This document shows positions 43,901 through 51,386 of a stretch of 64,000 bases of DNA, one piece after another (within the stretch, counting starts at the first letter, position 1; every line of letters starts with the position of its first letter). The notes under the pieces were generated by a model, which had not been told where the DNA came from, ran no database searches, and saw only the letters and a list, made by a program, of their open reading frames with translations. The translations under genes were made by a program, and so were the position numbers. This stretch comes from Bradyrhizobium sp. CCGB01 (GTDB lineage: Bacteria; Pseudomonadota; Alphaproteobacteria; Rhizobiales; Xanthobacteraceae). The stretch lies in the NCBI RefSeq assembly GCF_024199795.1, contig NZ_JANADK010000001.1:434001-498000 (forward strand), in the 5' to 3' direction.

Positions 43901-44552
43901 CTCCAAGACCTATGACGGTGTGGCGTTCTCCGGCGGCAACGTCACTTATTCCGGGCTCATGAATGGAGAGAGTGCGTCGGTTCTCTCCGGCACGCTCAAC
44001 TATGGTGGCAGCGGGCAGGGCGCGGTGAATGCAGGGCAGTACACCCTGAGCATCTCCGGCCTCTCCTCGACCAACTACGCCATCACCTATGTCGACGGCT
44101 CGCTGACCATCAACAAGGCGGCACTCACCATCACAGCGAACGACGTCACCAGGATTTCCGACGGCGTTCCGTTCTCCGGCGGCAGCGTGGCCTATTCCGG
44201 CTTCGTCAACGGCGAGGCGACGTCCGTGCTATCAGGCACGCTCCTCTTTGGCGGCTCGGCCCAGGGTGCGCGCAATCCCGGGGTCTATGGCATCACCGCC
44301 TCGGGCCTGACGTCTGGGAACTACGACATCACCTATGTCGGCGGCCGGCTCGCGATCATTTCGCGGGATGCGGGCGGCTGCTCGCTCGGGGCTGGCGGCA
44401 ACGCGGTCTGCGGCGCCACGCCACCTGATCCTGCCGCGCCCCTCGGGCTGAACGACCAGGCGCCGATCGAGGTCGTGCTGCCTCAGAGCACCCCCGTAGC
44501 GGTACAATCGCTGTATCTCGTGACAGCATCGACGCCCGACGTCCGAAGGTGA
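40980..44552 (+). CDS. Filamentous-haemagglutinin-type exoprotein (TpsA)
   Basis: A 1190-aa secreted protein: signal peptide (AIALSATTMLTPPALA), TPS domain (about 27-260, with NQSSDRMIANWQSFSIG and the hallmark NPNGI), then a long beta-helix with about nine GLUG-type repeats (pattern SYATGNVSG-x-VGGLVG, 500-810) and two MBG/YDG repeats (about 975-1120: ASKTYDGVAFSGG and YAITYVDGSL). It has no membrane anchor, so the mature protein may be released or stay attached by partial transfer. The GAGAGGG before the ATG is good. It probably acts in adhesion, biofilm or contact with host or rivals; no toxin domain is visible at the C-terminus. Confidence 0.9.
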   Translation: MTSTLPRIQLAIALSATTMLTPPALAQTLPTGGQVVSGQATISQSGNAMTINQSSDRMIANWQSFSIGTGNSVTFNQPGASSVALNRVVGQDPSQILGNLSANGQVFLINPNGIAIGKSGSVQTGGFVASTLGISNTDFLAGRYNFTGSGGAISNEGNLSGKVVALISPSVSNSGTIAGSTALAAGTDVLLDFNGDGLLSVEVKASTVKTLVENKGLIRADGGLAVLTAKGASDAMKGVVNNSGVVQAASIGSRNGRILLLGDSRYGEVNAGGTLRARSVETSAAKVKLAADLKVDTLGGRWLIDPVNITIDANYAAALQTALASGDVTVTTSGSGTDAGNIAVNAPINWASHILTLRADNTISINAPLTSTGTTGLDGLVLQYAQTNSTGTYSVNAPVNLAAGSLFQTQSGSNAPVTYTVITDLNALQNINTNLAGNYVLGANIDASSTAGWNGGAGFMPIGGAGNTYFSGVFDGLGHVVSNLTINRPTTDGVGLFGYIDNGASLRNVGLEGGSVTGNNSVGGLVGLTGIWVYLGTSSAGGATISNVYNTGNVTGSGAFVGGIVGDTWLTTISNAYATGTVAGYGSVGGLAGRTVATIVSNSYATGNVSAIDQGAGGLVGFNLGTWIGPGQADYAIGTISHSHATGAVSGGVFVGGLLGYSNIGLITDSYATGNVSGTGNSWPVGSAAGGLVGYSTYGQVLRSYATGNVSGIDTVGGLMGANWTGGSISQSYATGNVSGTRQVGGLVGQNYDDPYIEYSYATGTVTGTQIVGGLVGYNFGGTVNWSYATGAVSGTTDVGALIGLISGANITQSYANRDTTGQSSVCGTVFAGSCAGGALLTNAQMRDPFTFINAGYDFVTMWGTSVSGANNGMPVLRVFGDTVYDVYVNVSGSASTTYGTLASLAGLTATGVNANHVTLGWGSAVTTTLGAGSYNLSGPGVVNATSSGGAVYVGSVAVGLTIGNASLTITANASKTYDGVAFSGGNVTYSGLMNGESASVLSGTLNYGGSGQGAVNAGQYTLSISGLSSTNYAITYVDGSLTINKAALTITANDVTRISDGVPFSGGSVAYSGFVNGEATSVLSGTLLFGGSAQGARNPGVYGITASGLTSGNYDITYVGGRLAIISRDAGGCSLGAGGNAVCGATPPDPAAPLGLNDQAPIEVVLPQSTPVAVQSLYLVTASTPDVRR

Positions 44553-44619
44553 ACTCTCGAACGTTACGCGCAGCTATCCCGGCAAAGGCAATGACCTTCG
44601 CCGGCGCCGCTCGTGCGCT

Positions 44620-45258
44620 TCAGCAGACCGTTGGCAGCAGGCGCCGGACTTCGTCGAGCAGTTCGGGAATCGCCGTTTTGTCGCCCGCGAGGTGCTTGAG
44701 CAGCGCACTCTGGAATAGGCCGTCAAACAGCGCATAGAGCGCAGCCGGCGACGACGCTGGTCGCTTGCCGCCGAGCTCGGCATAGCGGGAGGCGATACGC
44801 CAGATCATCGCTTCCAGGCTCTTGTCGATCTCGAGCACATCCTTGCGAAACGCTGCCTCGAACATCGCCTGCGAGCGCAAATCGTACCAAAGACGGTGCA
44901 TGCGCGCTTCGGTCTGCAGGGTTGCTGCGAGCTTGGCGAGGAAACCCTCCGTCAATTCGTCGCGGCTCGTTGCTGTCGCGACGACATCGTCATATCGCGT
45001 CACGCACTTCGCCTTGTAGTGGCGGACGCAGCAGCAGATCAGGTCGAGCTTGTCGCTGAAATAATAATGGAACACGCCGTGCGTGAACGCCGAGTTCTGC
45101 GCGATTTCGCGCAGGCTGGTGCGTGCGAAGCCGAGCTCTCCAAGCGTTTCGAGCGCGGCCTCGGAAAGCTCGATGCGCCGCGCGTTGAACTTCTCGTCGC
45201 GCAGCACCTCGGCCGCATCAGCCACACGCCGGGCCGCTCCCGTCACCTGCCGCGCCAT
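44620..45258 (-). CDS. TetR-family repressor
   Basis: A 212-aa regulator. The DNA-binding domain lies at about 25-75 (ELSEAALETLGELGFARTSL, then FTHGVFHYYFSDKLDLI), and the C-terminal ligand domain is poorly conserved as usual. It is divergent from the SDR operon across 283 bp that contain three palindromes of the TTGAC-N4-GTCAA type. It therefore probably represses itself and that operon and is released by an acyl-CoA or aromatic substrate of those enzymes (inference). Confidence 0.9.
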   Translation of the reverse strand: MARQVTGAARRVADAAEVLRDEKFNARRIELSEAALETLGELGFARTSLREIAQNSAFTHGVFHYYFSDKLDLICCCVRHYKAKCVTRYDDVVATATSRDELTEGFLAKLAATLQTEARMHRLWYDLRSQAMFEAAFRKDVLEIDKSLEAMIWRIASRYAELGGKRPASSPAALYALFDGLFQSALLKHLAGDKTAIPELLDEVRRLLPTVC

Positions 45259-45341
45259 CTCGTCCCTTCCTCAGTCCCGTTCTTTCAAGGACTTATACCG
45301 CGTCGATCGCGGAATGCTCCATCCCCTCACAACCACTTCCC

Positions 45342-45420
45342 TTGACGACTGTCAAATTCGTTCTTGACAAGTGTCAAGATTCTGGCGGAGGTTCGCACCA
45401 AGAATTTGGACAGTCGTCAA
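45342..45420. promoter_or_regulatory. Three operator palindromes for the divergent TetR/SDR promoters
   Basis: Site 1 TTGACGACTGTCAA at 45342-45355; site 2 TTGACAAGTGTCAA at 45364-45377; site 3, in the opposite orientation, TTGACGACTGTCC ending at 45420 (read on the minus strand). Sites 1 and 3 share a longer core (CTTGACGACTGTC then AAATTC), so they form a large inverted repeat around site 2. Half-site TTGAC/GTCAA is typical of TetR operators. Confidence 0.7.
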
Positions 45421-45541
45421 GACGTCCAACCATGGAGGAACGCTTCGCTGGGTGCCGCCGAAAGGCCTGCGCCCATCGACTTGGTGCGCGCCGATGGGCG
45501 CAGCACGAAAAGATCGATCACCAGCAACGGAGGAGTGCGTC

Positions 45542-46345
45542 ATGAGTGCCAAGAGCCTTGCAGGCAGGAAAGCCCTGGTCACCGGCGGTGCCCGCGGAAT
45601 CGGCGCGGCCATCGCGCAGGCGTTGGCGCGAGCCGGCGCCTCGATCATGATCGCCGACATCCTGGAGGAGACCGGCCGCGCCAGCGCAGCCGCAATCGCG
45701 AAGGAAGATGTCGCGACGGGCTTCGTCCAGCTCGACGTCACCGACGACGCTCAATGGGAGCGGGCGGTTGCCAATACCGTCGCAACCCTCGGCGGCTACG
45801 ACATCCTGATCAACAATGCCGGCATCGAGATCACCTCGCTGATCTCCGAGGTCAAGGCCGAGGACGCGCGGCGGATGTGCGACGTCAATATCGTCGGCAC
45901 CGTGCTCGGCATGAAGCACGCCTTCCGTGCGATGCGCCCGGGCGGGCCGGCCGGCAAGGGCGGCGCCGTCGTCAACATCGCCTCGGTTGCGGCAACGATC
46001 GCCTTCCCGAGCATCGCGGTCTATTCGGGCACCAAATCCGCGGTTGACCGCATGACGCGGGTCGGAGCGATGGAAGCCGGCAAGCTCGGTTTCGGCGTGC
46101 GCGTAAACTGCATCTATCCGGGGCTGATCCCGACCGACATGGGCATGCAGCTCGCCAACGACATCGTCAAGGTCGGGCTCGCGGCTGACGTCAACGCCGC
46201 AGTCGGCTCGGTGGTGGAGCAAACCCCGCTCGGCCGTCTCGCCGAGGTCACGGACATCGGCGATGCCGCGGTGTTCCTGTGCTCGAACGAGGCGCGCTTC
46301 ATCACCGGCATCGGACTGCCGGTCGATGGCGGCATGGGCATGTAA
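45542..46345 (+). CDS. SDR-family oxidoreductase
   Basis: A 267-aa classical short-chain dehydrogenase: ALVTGGARGIGAAIAQ (TGxxxGIG), NNAGIE, catalytic Ser in VVNIASVAA, YSGTKSAVDR (Tyr and Lys) and the C-terminal FITGIGLPVDGG. It reduces or oxidises an alcohol or ketone with NAD(P); substrate unknown. A GGAGG-type site before ATG 45542 is strong. It is first of three genes (SDR, saccharopine-DH-like, acyl-CoA ligase) controlled by the divergent TetR. A pathway degrading or activating a carboxylic acid or sterol-like compound is plausible but not shown. Confidence 0.9.
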   Translation: MSAKSLAGRKALVTGGARGIGAAIAQALARAGASIMIADILEETGRASAAAIAKEDVATGFVQLDVTDDAQWERAVANTVATLGGYDILINNAGIEITSLISEVKAEDARRMCDVNIVGTVLGMKHAFRAMRPGGPAGKGGAVVNIASVAATIAFPSIAVYSGTKSAVDRMTRVGAMEAGKLGFGVRVNCIYPGLIPTDMGMQLANDIVKVGLAADVNAAVGSVVEQTPLGRLAEVTDIGDAAVFLCSNEARFITGIGLPVDGGMGM

Positions 46346-46381
46346 CAACAAAGCCGACAACAAGCATTTCGGAGGATCGCA

Positions 46382-47509
46382 ATGAGCAAGAAGCCCGTCA
46401 TCGTCTACGGCGCATCCGGCTACACCGGCCGGCTGGTCTGCGAATACTTACGCGAATACAACATCCCCTTCATCGCCGCCGGGCGCAGCGAAGAGAAGCT
46501 CAACGCCGCGATGAAGTCGAACGTCGCCGGCATCGAGACCGCCGACTACGAGGTGGTGACGGTGCCGCACACCGCGGCCGCGCTGACTGAATTGTTCAAG
46601 GGCGCCTCGGTGGTGCTCAACACCGTGGGCCCCTTCGCCAAGTTCGGCACTGAGGTGGTGCAGGCTTGCCTCGCTTCCAGATGCCATTACACCGACACCA
46701 CCGGCGAGCAGGACTGGCTGATCACGCTCGAGCAGGAGTTCGGCACGAAGTTCGCCAATGCCGGGCTGCTGTTGGCGCCAGGCATCGCGCAGATGTACAC
46801 CACCGGCGAGATCGCCGCGCAGCTGTGCCTGGAGACACCAGGCCTCGACACGCTGGACATTGCCGTGTTCTGGGGTGGCAGCCCGACCATCGCATCGACG
46901 CAGACCATCCTGGTCAACGCGGCGATGGCCAAGGCCTACTATTTGGAGCAGAACAAATATGTCGAGCATCAGCCCGATGCCGGCCTCTACAACCTCGCCA
47001 TCCCCGGTCAGCACGAGCTGGCGCTGGCGTTGCCCTGGGGTGGCACCTCGCACCCGGTGTGGTTCAAGCGCGATCCGCGCGTGGCCAACGTGAAGGTGCT
47101 GGGCGGTGTGTTCAATCGCGCGCTGATGCTGGGCGTGCCGCAGATCGTCGCGGCCGCGCTGGAGGCGACCAAGGACATGAATCCCGACGACCGCTACGCC
47201 GCATTGGCGCAGACCGCCGCCGGTGTGATGAACACCATGCCGCCGCGCGAGAACCCGCGCGTCAACAAGTCGATGGATTCGGTGCATGCCTCCGGCCCGT
47301 TGGGGCGCGCGCACTGCATCATCTACGGCAACAGCAACTACAAGCAGACCGGCTTGCTGCAGGCTTATGCCGCGGCGCACCTGCTGCAGCAGCCGCCGAA
47401 GCGCGTGGGGTTCGCCTCCGGCTGCCAGGCGTTCGGCCATCACGAGCTGCTCGGGCAGTTGCGCAGCTTCGGGCTCGTCAGCAAGCCGGTTCTGACCGTG
47501 AACGATTAA
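46382..47509 (+). CDS. Saccharopine-dehydrogenase-like NAD(P)-binding protein
   Basis: A 375-aa protein with an N-terminal Rossmann fold (VIVYGASGYTGRLVCEYL, AAGRSEEKL) and GPFAKFGTEVVQACLASRCHY, as in trans-acting enoyl reductases and saccharopine-dehydrogenase relatives. The C-terminal part (NTMPPRENPRVNKSMDSVHA, then YKQTGLLQAYAAAHLLQQP) is less common. True saccharopine dehydrogenase is unlikely because no lysine-pathway context exists. GGAGG precedes the ATG. It lies between the SDR and ligase genes, 36 bp after the SDR stop, in the same operon. Confidence 0.8.
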   Translation: MSKKPVIVYGASGYTGRLVCEYLREYNIPFIAAGRSEEKLNAAMKSNVAGIETADYEVVTVPHTAAALTELFKGASVVLNTVGPFAKFGTEVVQACLASRCHYTDTTGEQDWLITLEQEFGTKFANAGLLLAPGIAQMYTTGEIAAQLCLETPGLDTLDIAVFWGGSPTIASTQTILVNAAMAKAYYLEQNKYVEHQPDAGLYNLAIPGQHELALALPWGGTSHPVWFKRDPRVANVKVLGGVFNRALMLGVPQIVAAALEATKDMNPDDRYAALAQTAAGVMNTMPPRENPRVNKSMDSVHASGPLGRAHCIIYGNSNYKQTGLLQAYAAAHLLQQPPKRVGFASGCQAFGHHELLGQLRSFGLVSKPVLTVND

Positions 47510-47567
47510 GGTAAATCGCGGGTGGCGCGGACCTCCGCGTCACCTGCTACCGCTTCGGGTGTTGATC

Positions 47568-49106
47568 ATGCGCTTCATCGATTACCTCGACAAAGGTGCC
47601 TCGCTCGGCGCCGACGCGCCGTGCCTCACCATGGATGGACGCGACCTCAGCTATCGCGAGGTGCAGTTGCTGAGCTACCGCGTCGCGCGCGGGCTCGCGC
47701 GATCGGGGATTGCTGCCGGCGAGAAGGTCGCAATCCTTTCCGGCAACGATCCGGTCGCGTTTGCTTGCGTGTTCGGCATTTCCCGCGCCGGTGCGGTCTG
47801 GTGCCCGATCAATCCGCGAAACGAGGCGGCCGAAAATCGGCTCATCCTCGACCAATTCGACTGCAGCCTGCTGCTATTTCATTCGAGCTTCGCGCCAATG
47901 GTCGAGGCGGTGCGTGCAGAGCTGCCGAAGCTGCGCGCCCTCGTCTGCCTCGATGCCGCGTTACCCTTTGCGCCCTCGTTCGACAGCTGGCTCGCCGGCT
48001 TTGCCGATGACCACTACCAGCGCGAGACGATCGACGATCTCGCGATGATCCCGGGCACCGGCGGCACCACCGGCAAGCCGAAAGGGGTCATGCTGTCGGG
48101 CCGCAATATCGAGGCCATGACGGCACTGACGCTGATGGGCTATCCCTTCAAGGGACGTCCGATCTATCTCGCGCTCGCGCCGCTGACCCACGCGGCCGGC
48201 GTGCTGTGTTTCCCGATCATGGCGCTCGGCGGCCGCATCGTGATCATGCATCACCCCGACATCGCCGAATTTCTCGATCTGATCGAGCGCTATCGCGTCA
48301 CGCACACCTTCCTGCCGCCGACCGTGATCTACATGCTGCTCGATCATCCGAAGCTCGACTCCGCGAAGCTCGGGTCCCTGCAATGCTTCTGGTACGGCGC
48401 GGCGCCGATCTCGGCCGCGCGGCTTGCGGAGGCGCTCCAGCGTATCGGGCCGATGGCGCAGCTGTTCGGTCAGACCGAGGCGCCGATGATGATCTCGATG
48501 ATGGCACCTGGCGAGCATTACAATGCCGACGGCACGATCGCGATGGAGCGTCTCGCCTCGGCGGGGCGGATTAGCCCGCTGGTGCAGGCCGGCATCATGG
48601 ATGGCGACGGCAATCTGCTGCCATCAGGCGCCCGCGGCGAGATCGTAGTCCGCGGTTCGCTGGTGATGGAGGGCTATTACAAAAATCCCGAGGCTACGGC
48701 GGAGGCCTCCGCGCATGGCTGGCACCACACCGGCGACATCGGCTATATCGACGACGACGGCTACCTCTATATCGTCGATCGCGCCAAGGACATGATCATC
48801 ACCGGCGGGTTCAACGTCTACTCGATCGAGGTCGAGAACGCGCTGCGGGCGCATGAGGCGGTGCAGGATTGCGCCGTGATCGGGCTGGCGGACGAGAAAT
48901 GGGGTGAGCGGATCGTCGCCGTGGTGCAGCCCCGCGCCGGCCAAAGCGTCGATGCGACGGCGCTGGCGGCCTTCGTCAAGCAGCGGATCGGCAGCGTCAA
49001 GACACCGAAGCAGATCGAAGTCTGGGATGACCTGCCGCGCTCCAAAGTGGGCAAGGTGCTGAAGCCGGACATCCGCGCGCGGCTGGCAGGTCGCTCAGGC
49101 GACTAG
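47568..49106 (+). CDS. Acyl-CoA synthetase / AMP-dependent ligase
   Basis: A 512-aa ANL-superfamily enzyme. The P-loop reads IPGTGGTTGKPKGVMLS, A5 is FGQTEAP, A7 YLYIVDRAKDMIITGG with the hinge Asp, and A10 Lys is in LPRSKVGKVLK. It activates a carboxylate to acyl-CoA via an acyl-AMP. Fatty, aromatic or bile-acid-like substrates are all possible. The start is taken at ATG 47568; GTG 47559 would add three residues. It ends the three-gene operon, and its stop is about 90 bp from the convergent DUF1150 gene. Confidence 0.9.
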   Translation: MRFIDYLDKGASLGADAPCLTMDGRDLSYREVQLLSYRVARGLARSGIAAGEKVAILSGNDPVAFACVFGISRAGAVWCPINPRNEAAENRLILDQFDCSLLLFHSSFAPMVEAVRAELPKLRALVCLDAALPFAPSFDSWLAGFADDHYQRETIDDLAMIPGTGGTTGKPKGVMLSGRNIEAMTALTLMGYPFKGRPIYLALAPLTHAAGVLCFPIMALGGRIVIMHHPDIAEFLDLIERYRVTHTFLPPTVIYMLLDHPKLDSAKLGSLQCFWYGAAPISAARLAEALQRIGPMAQLFGQTEAPMMISMMAPGEHYNADGTIAMERLASAGRISPLVQAGIMDGDGNLLPSGARGEIVVRGSLVMEGYYKNPEATAEASAHGWHHTGDIGYIDDDGYLYIVDRAKDMIITGGFNVYSIEVENALRAHEAVQDCAVIGLADEKWGERIVAVVQPRAGQSVDATALAAFVKQRIGSVKTPKQIEVWDDLPRSKVGKVLKPDIRARLAGRSGD

Positions 49107-49125
49107 CAAACGCCTGCGAGGCGCC

Positions 49126-49163
49126 AAAAAAAATACGCGGGCCGCCCTGAGGCATGCCCGCGC
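49126..49163 (-). terminator. Rho-independent terminator of the hsp20-DUF1150 operon
   Basis: On the minus strand a perfect GCCCGCG/CGCGGGC stem with A-U flanks is followed by a run of eight T. It lies 33 bp after the DUF1150 stop. On the plus strand the A-run precedes the stem, so it works only for the minus strand. Confidence 0.75.
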
Positions 49164-49195
49164 ATTTGAATTCGTTAGCTGCGCGCGCGTAGCGC

Positions 49196-49468
49196 TCAGT
49201 GCACGCTCACCGCCTGCAACTCGTTGCTCCAGGCATTCGCGACAGCGGCTTCGCGGCTGTCGGTCAGCATGATCGGCGTACCGTCGGCGGCGTGCAGCGC
49301 GAAGAGCTTGAGGCCCGGCGCGATCTTCGGCGCTTCGGGAAACAGCCCGGGCACATCCTCGGAGCGGATCTGCTTCACATAGGCGATATGGCCTTCGCCG
49401 AGGGTTGCCAGCGTCTCCGGAGAGACGTTCTTGGCTTCGTATTCGAACGCAACGTGACCTTCACTCAT
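49196..49468 (-). CDS. DUF1150-family small protein
   Basis: A 90-aa alphaproteobacterial protein (MSEGHVAFEYEAKNVSPETL; GLKLFALHAADGTPIMLTDS) of the DUF1150 type. It commonly sits next to small heat-shock genes, as here, 51 bp downstream of hsp20 in the same operon, so a role in proteostasis is likely but unproven. Function unknown. A terminator follows. Confidence 0.85.
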   Translation of the reverse strand: MSEGHVAFEYEAKNVSPETLATLGEGHIAYVKQIRSEDVPGLFPEAPKIAPGLKLFALHAADGTPIMLTDSREAAVANAWSNELQAVSVH

Positions 49469-49519
49469 GGTCTCGACTCCTCTCTCGAAACTAAGCGGTC
49501 GAGTCCGCTACTCGTTCCA

Positions 49520-49945
49520 TTATTCGTGCTCATTGATAGCGATTGTCTTAACGATCCTCTCCGGTTCAGGCCGGGCGAGATCGACGGACAACAGCCCGTT
49601 CCTGAGATCCGCACCCAGCACCAGCATCCCCTCCGCCAGCACGAACGTGCGCTGGAAGTGGCGCGCGGCGATGCCGCGATGGATGTATTGCCGGGACTTG
49701 TCGTCCTGCTGCCGCCCGCGGATCACGAGCTGGTTTTCCTCAATGGTTACATCGAGTTGGTCGCGGGTGAATCCGGCGACCGCCAGCGTGATGCGAAGGC
49801 GCTCGGGCTGGCCGTCCGACCGTTCACACCTCTCGATATTGTAGGGAGGGTAACCGTCGGCGCCTTTGACGACGCGGTCGAGCACGCGCTCGATCTCGTC
49901 GAAACCCAGAAGGAACGGACTGGAAAGCGTTGGAACACGAGACAT
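49520..49945 (-). CDS. Small heat-shock protein, Hsp20/IbpA family
   Basis: A 141-aa alpha-crystallin-type chaperone. The crystallin domain spans about 35-130 (YPPYNIERCERSDGQPERLR; RITLAVAGFTRDQLDVTIE; GIAARHFQRTFVLAEG), and the C-terminal IAINEHE replaces the common IxI motif with weaker IVKTIAI. It holds unfolded proteins for DnaK or ClpB. It belongs to the rhizobial class A type. It is controlled by a RpoH-like promoter and a ROSE thermometer (separate entries). It is first of the operon with the DUF1150 gene. Confidence 0.92.
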   Translation of the reverse strand: MSRVPTLSSPFLLGFDEIERVLDRVVKGADGYPPYNIERCERSDGQPERLRITLAVAGFTRDQLDVTIEENQLVIRGRQQDDKSRQYIHRGIAARHFQRTFVLAEGMLVLGADLRNGLLSVDLARPEPERIVKTIAINEHE

Positions 49946-50008
49946 AGTTTACAAAGTCCTCTCGAAGCGACTTTGGCATTTCAGGGCCCGGAAGCGGCGC
50001 CCCTTGGT
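49946..50008 (-). ncRNA. ROSE-type RNA thermometer (5' UTR of hsp20)
   Basis: In the mRNA the Shine-Dalgarno AGGA (49960-49957) lies in a hairpin (49953-49974) opposite UCGCU (49970-49966). U-A, C-G, C-G and U-A pairs form while the central G of UCGCU is unpaired or bulged. This is the U(U/C)GCU feature of ROSE elements known from rhizobial small heat-shock genes. Three further A-U pairs and one G-C extend the stem. A GC-rich second hairpin (GGGGCGCC...GGGCCC) lies just upstream. Heating would open the stem and expose the ribosome site, 11 nt from the AUG. The 5' end is inferred from the promoter. Confidence 0.75.
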
Positions 50009-50013
50009 CAGTA

Positions 50014-50042
50014 ATATGGGCATATCTCTGTGGGGGTTCAAG
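50014..50042 (-). promoter_or_regulatory. RpoH (sigma-32)-type promoter for hsp20
   Basis: On the minus strand CTTGAA (50042-50037) and GCCCATAT (50021-50014) are 15 bp apart, matching the sigma-32 pattern CTTGAA-N13-16-CCCCATNT at all but one base. It predicts a start near 50008 and a leader of about 62 nt, which would include the ROSE hairpin. Confidence 0.7.
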
Positions 50043-50120
50043 CAGGTAGCCGGGGGCTGTGGATTGGCGTCTCGGCCCCGTGGCCTGTCCAATATCGCGT
50101 AAAGTGCTTCCGGATCGTTA

Positions 50121-50199
50121 TGGCCCGGGCTTGTTCCGGCCATCCACGACCTTGCTCGCAGCCCAAAAACGCGGATGCCCGGGACAAGCCCGGGCATGA
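50121..50199. repeat. Palindromic intergenic repeat (CCCGGGCTTGT type)
   Basis: Arms TGGCCCGGGCTTGTTCCGG at 50121 and CCGGGACAAGCCCGGGCATG at 50180 are inverted, with GATGCC/GGCCATC inner matches. A dispersed hairpin element between the hsp20 promoter and ugpC. From 50200 to 50294 nothing further is recognised. Confidence 0.7.
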
Positions 50200-50294
50200 T
50201 GAATCTGCGAGTGATTTATCCCAATGAAAACAATGTCCTAGCTACTGTGCATGGGGTTGTTTTCGCAGTTTTGTTGGCCGGCCCTCGGAACCGG

Positions 50295-51380
50295 TCAGGC
50301 CTCGATCCGCTTCCGGCCGTCGCCGCTGAAAAGATGCAGTTTCTGGCGCACAGCAGCGACGCGGATCCTCGCGCCGATCGCGGGGGCCTCGGTTCCTGGA
50401 ATGCGGACGATGACTTCGCCGGGCGGCAGCTCGCCGGGGGTGGCGGCGACGCGTTGCTCGTCCTGGGCCCGCGTGCCGTAGACGAAGGTTTCGGCGCCGA
50501 CGCGCTCGATCGCTTCCACGGTCAGCGGCAGTGCGACGCCACCGGCCGGTGTCTGGTCGGTGATGACGAAATCCTCCGGGCGGATGCCGAGGATGCCGGC
50601 CTCGGTCGCGCCGCCACCGAGCTGCGACTTGATCTCGTCAGCGCGCGTCGACATCAGGTTCATCGGCGGTGCCCCGATGAAGGAGGCGACGAACGTCGTC
50701 GCCGGCTTCTCGTAGATCGCGAGCGGATTGCCGACCTGCTCGACCTGGCCGCCGTTCATCACCACCAGGACGTCGGCGAGCGTCATCGCCTCGAGCTGGT
50801 CGTGGGTGACGTAGATCGACGTCGTGTTGAGCCGGCGCTGCAATTTGCGGATCTCGACCCGCATCGCGATGCGCAGCTTGGCATCGAGGTTCGACAGTGG
50901 CTCGTCGAACAGGAACACTTTTGGCTGGCGCACGATGGCGCGGCCCATGGCGACGCGCTGGCGCTGGCCGCCGGAGAGCTGGCGCGGCTTGCGCTCCAGC
51001 ATCGGCGCGAGCTCGAGCACGCGCGCGGCCTCCTCGACGCGGGTCTTGACCTCGGCTTCCGCCATGCCACGGTTGCGCAGGCCGTAGGCCATGTTGTTGT
51101 AGACGCTCATATGCGGATAGAGCGCGTAGTTCTGGAACACCATCGCGATGTCGCGATCGGCGGGCTCGATCTGGTTGACGACACGGCCGCCGATGTCGAT
51201 CTCGCCGCCGGTGACGGTCTCGAGGCCCGCGACCATGCGCAGCAGCGTGGACTTGCCGCAGCCGGAGGGGCCGACCAGCACGCAGAACTGGCCGTCGCCG
51301 ACATCGACGTTGACGCCCTTGATGGCCTCGAAGCCGCCCGTATAGGTCTTGCGGACGTTGCGCAGGGTGACGTTAGCCAT
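50295..51380 (-). CDS. ugpC: sn-Glycerol-3-phosphate ABC transporter ATP-binding protein
   Basis: A 361-aa MalK/UgpC-type ATPase: Walker [10 protein letters not shown], signature [19 protein letters not shown], Walker [14 protein letters not shown]-loop YVTHD, then the C-terminal regulatory TOBE domains (GIRPEDFVI). It powers import by the upstream permeases and is last of ugpBAEC, 6 bp after ugpE. A shared MalK-type ATPase is possible, but the context fixes the role. Confidence 0.93.
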   Translation of the reverse strand: MANVTLRNVRKTYTGGFEAIKGVNVDVGDGQFCVLVGPSGCGKSTLLRMVAGLETVTGGEIDIGGRVVNQIEPADRDIAMVFQNYALYPHMSVYNNMAYGLRNRGMAEAEVKTRVEEAARVLELAPMLERKPRQLSGGQRQRVAMGRAIVRQPKVFLFDEPLSNLDAKLRIAMRVEIRKLQRRLNTTSIYVTHDQLEAMTLADVLVVMNGGQVEQVGNPLAIYEKPATTFVASFIGAPPMNLMSTRADEIKSQLGGGATEAGILGIRPEDFVITDQTPAGGVALPLTVEAIERVGAETFVYGTRAQDEQRVAATPGELPPGEVIVRIPGTEAPAIGARIRVAAVRQKLHLFSGDGRKRIEA

Positions 51381-51386
51381 GAAAAC

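Noticed and set aside
46382..47509. True saccharopine dehydrogenase
   Set aside because: No lysine-pathway neighbours and the C-terminal half differs; called by fold only.
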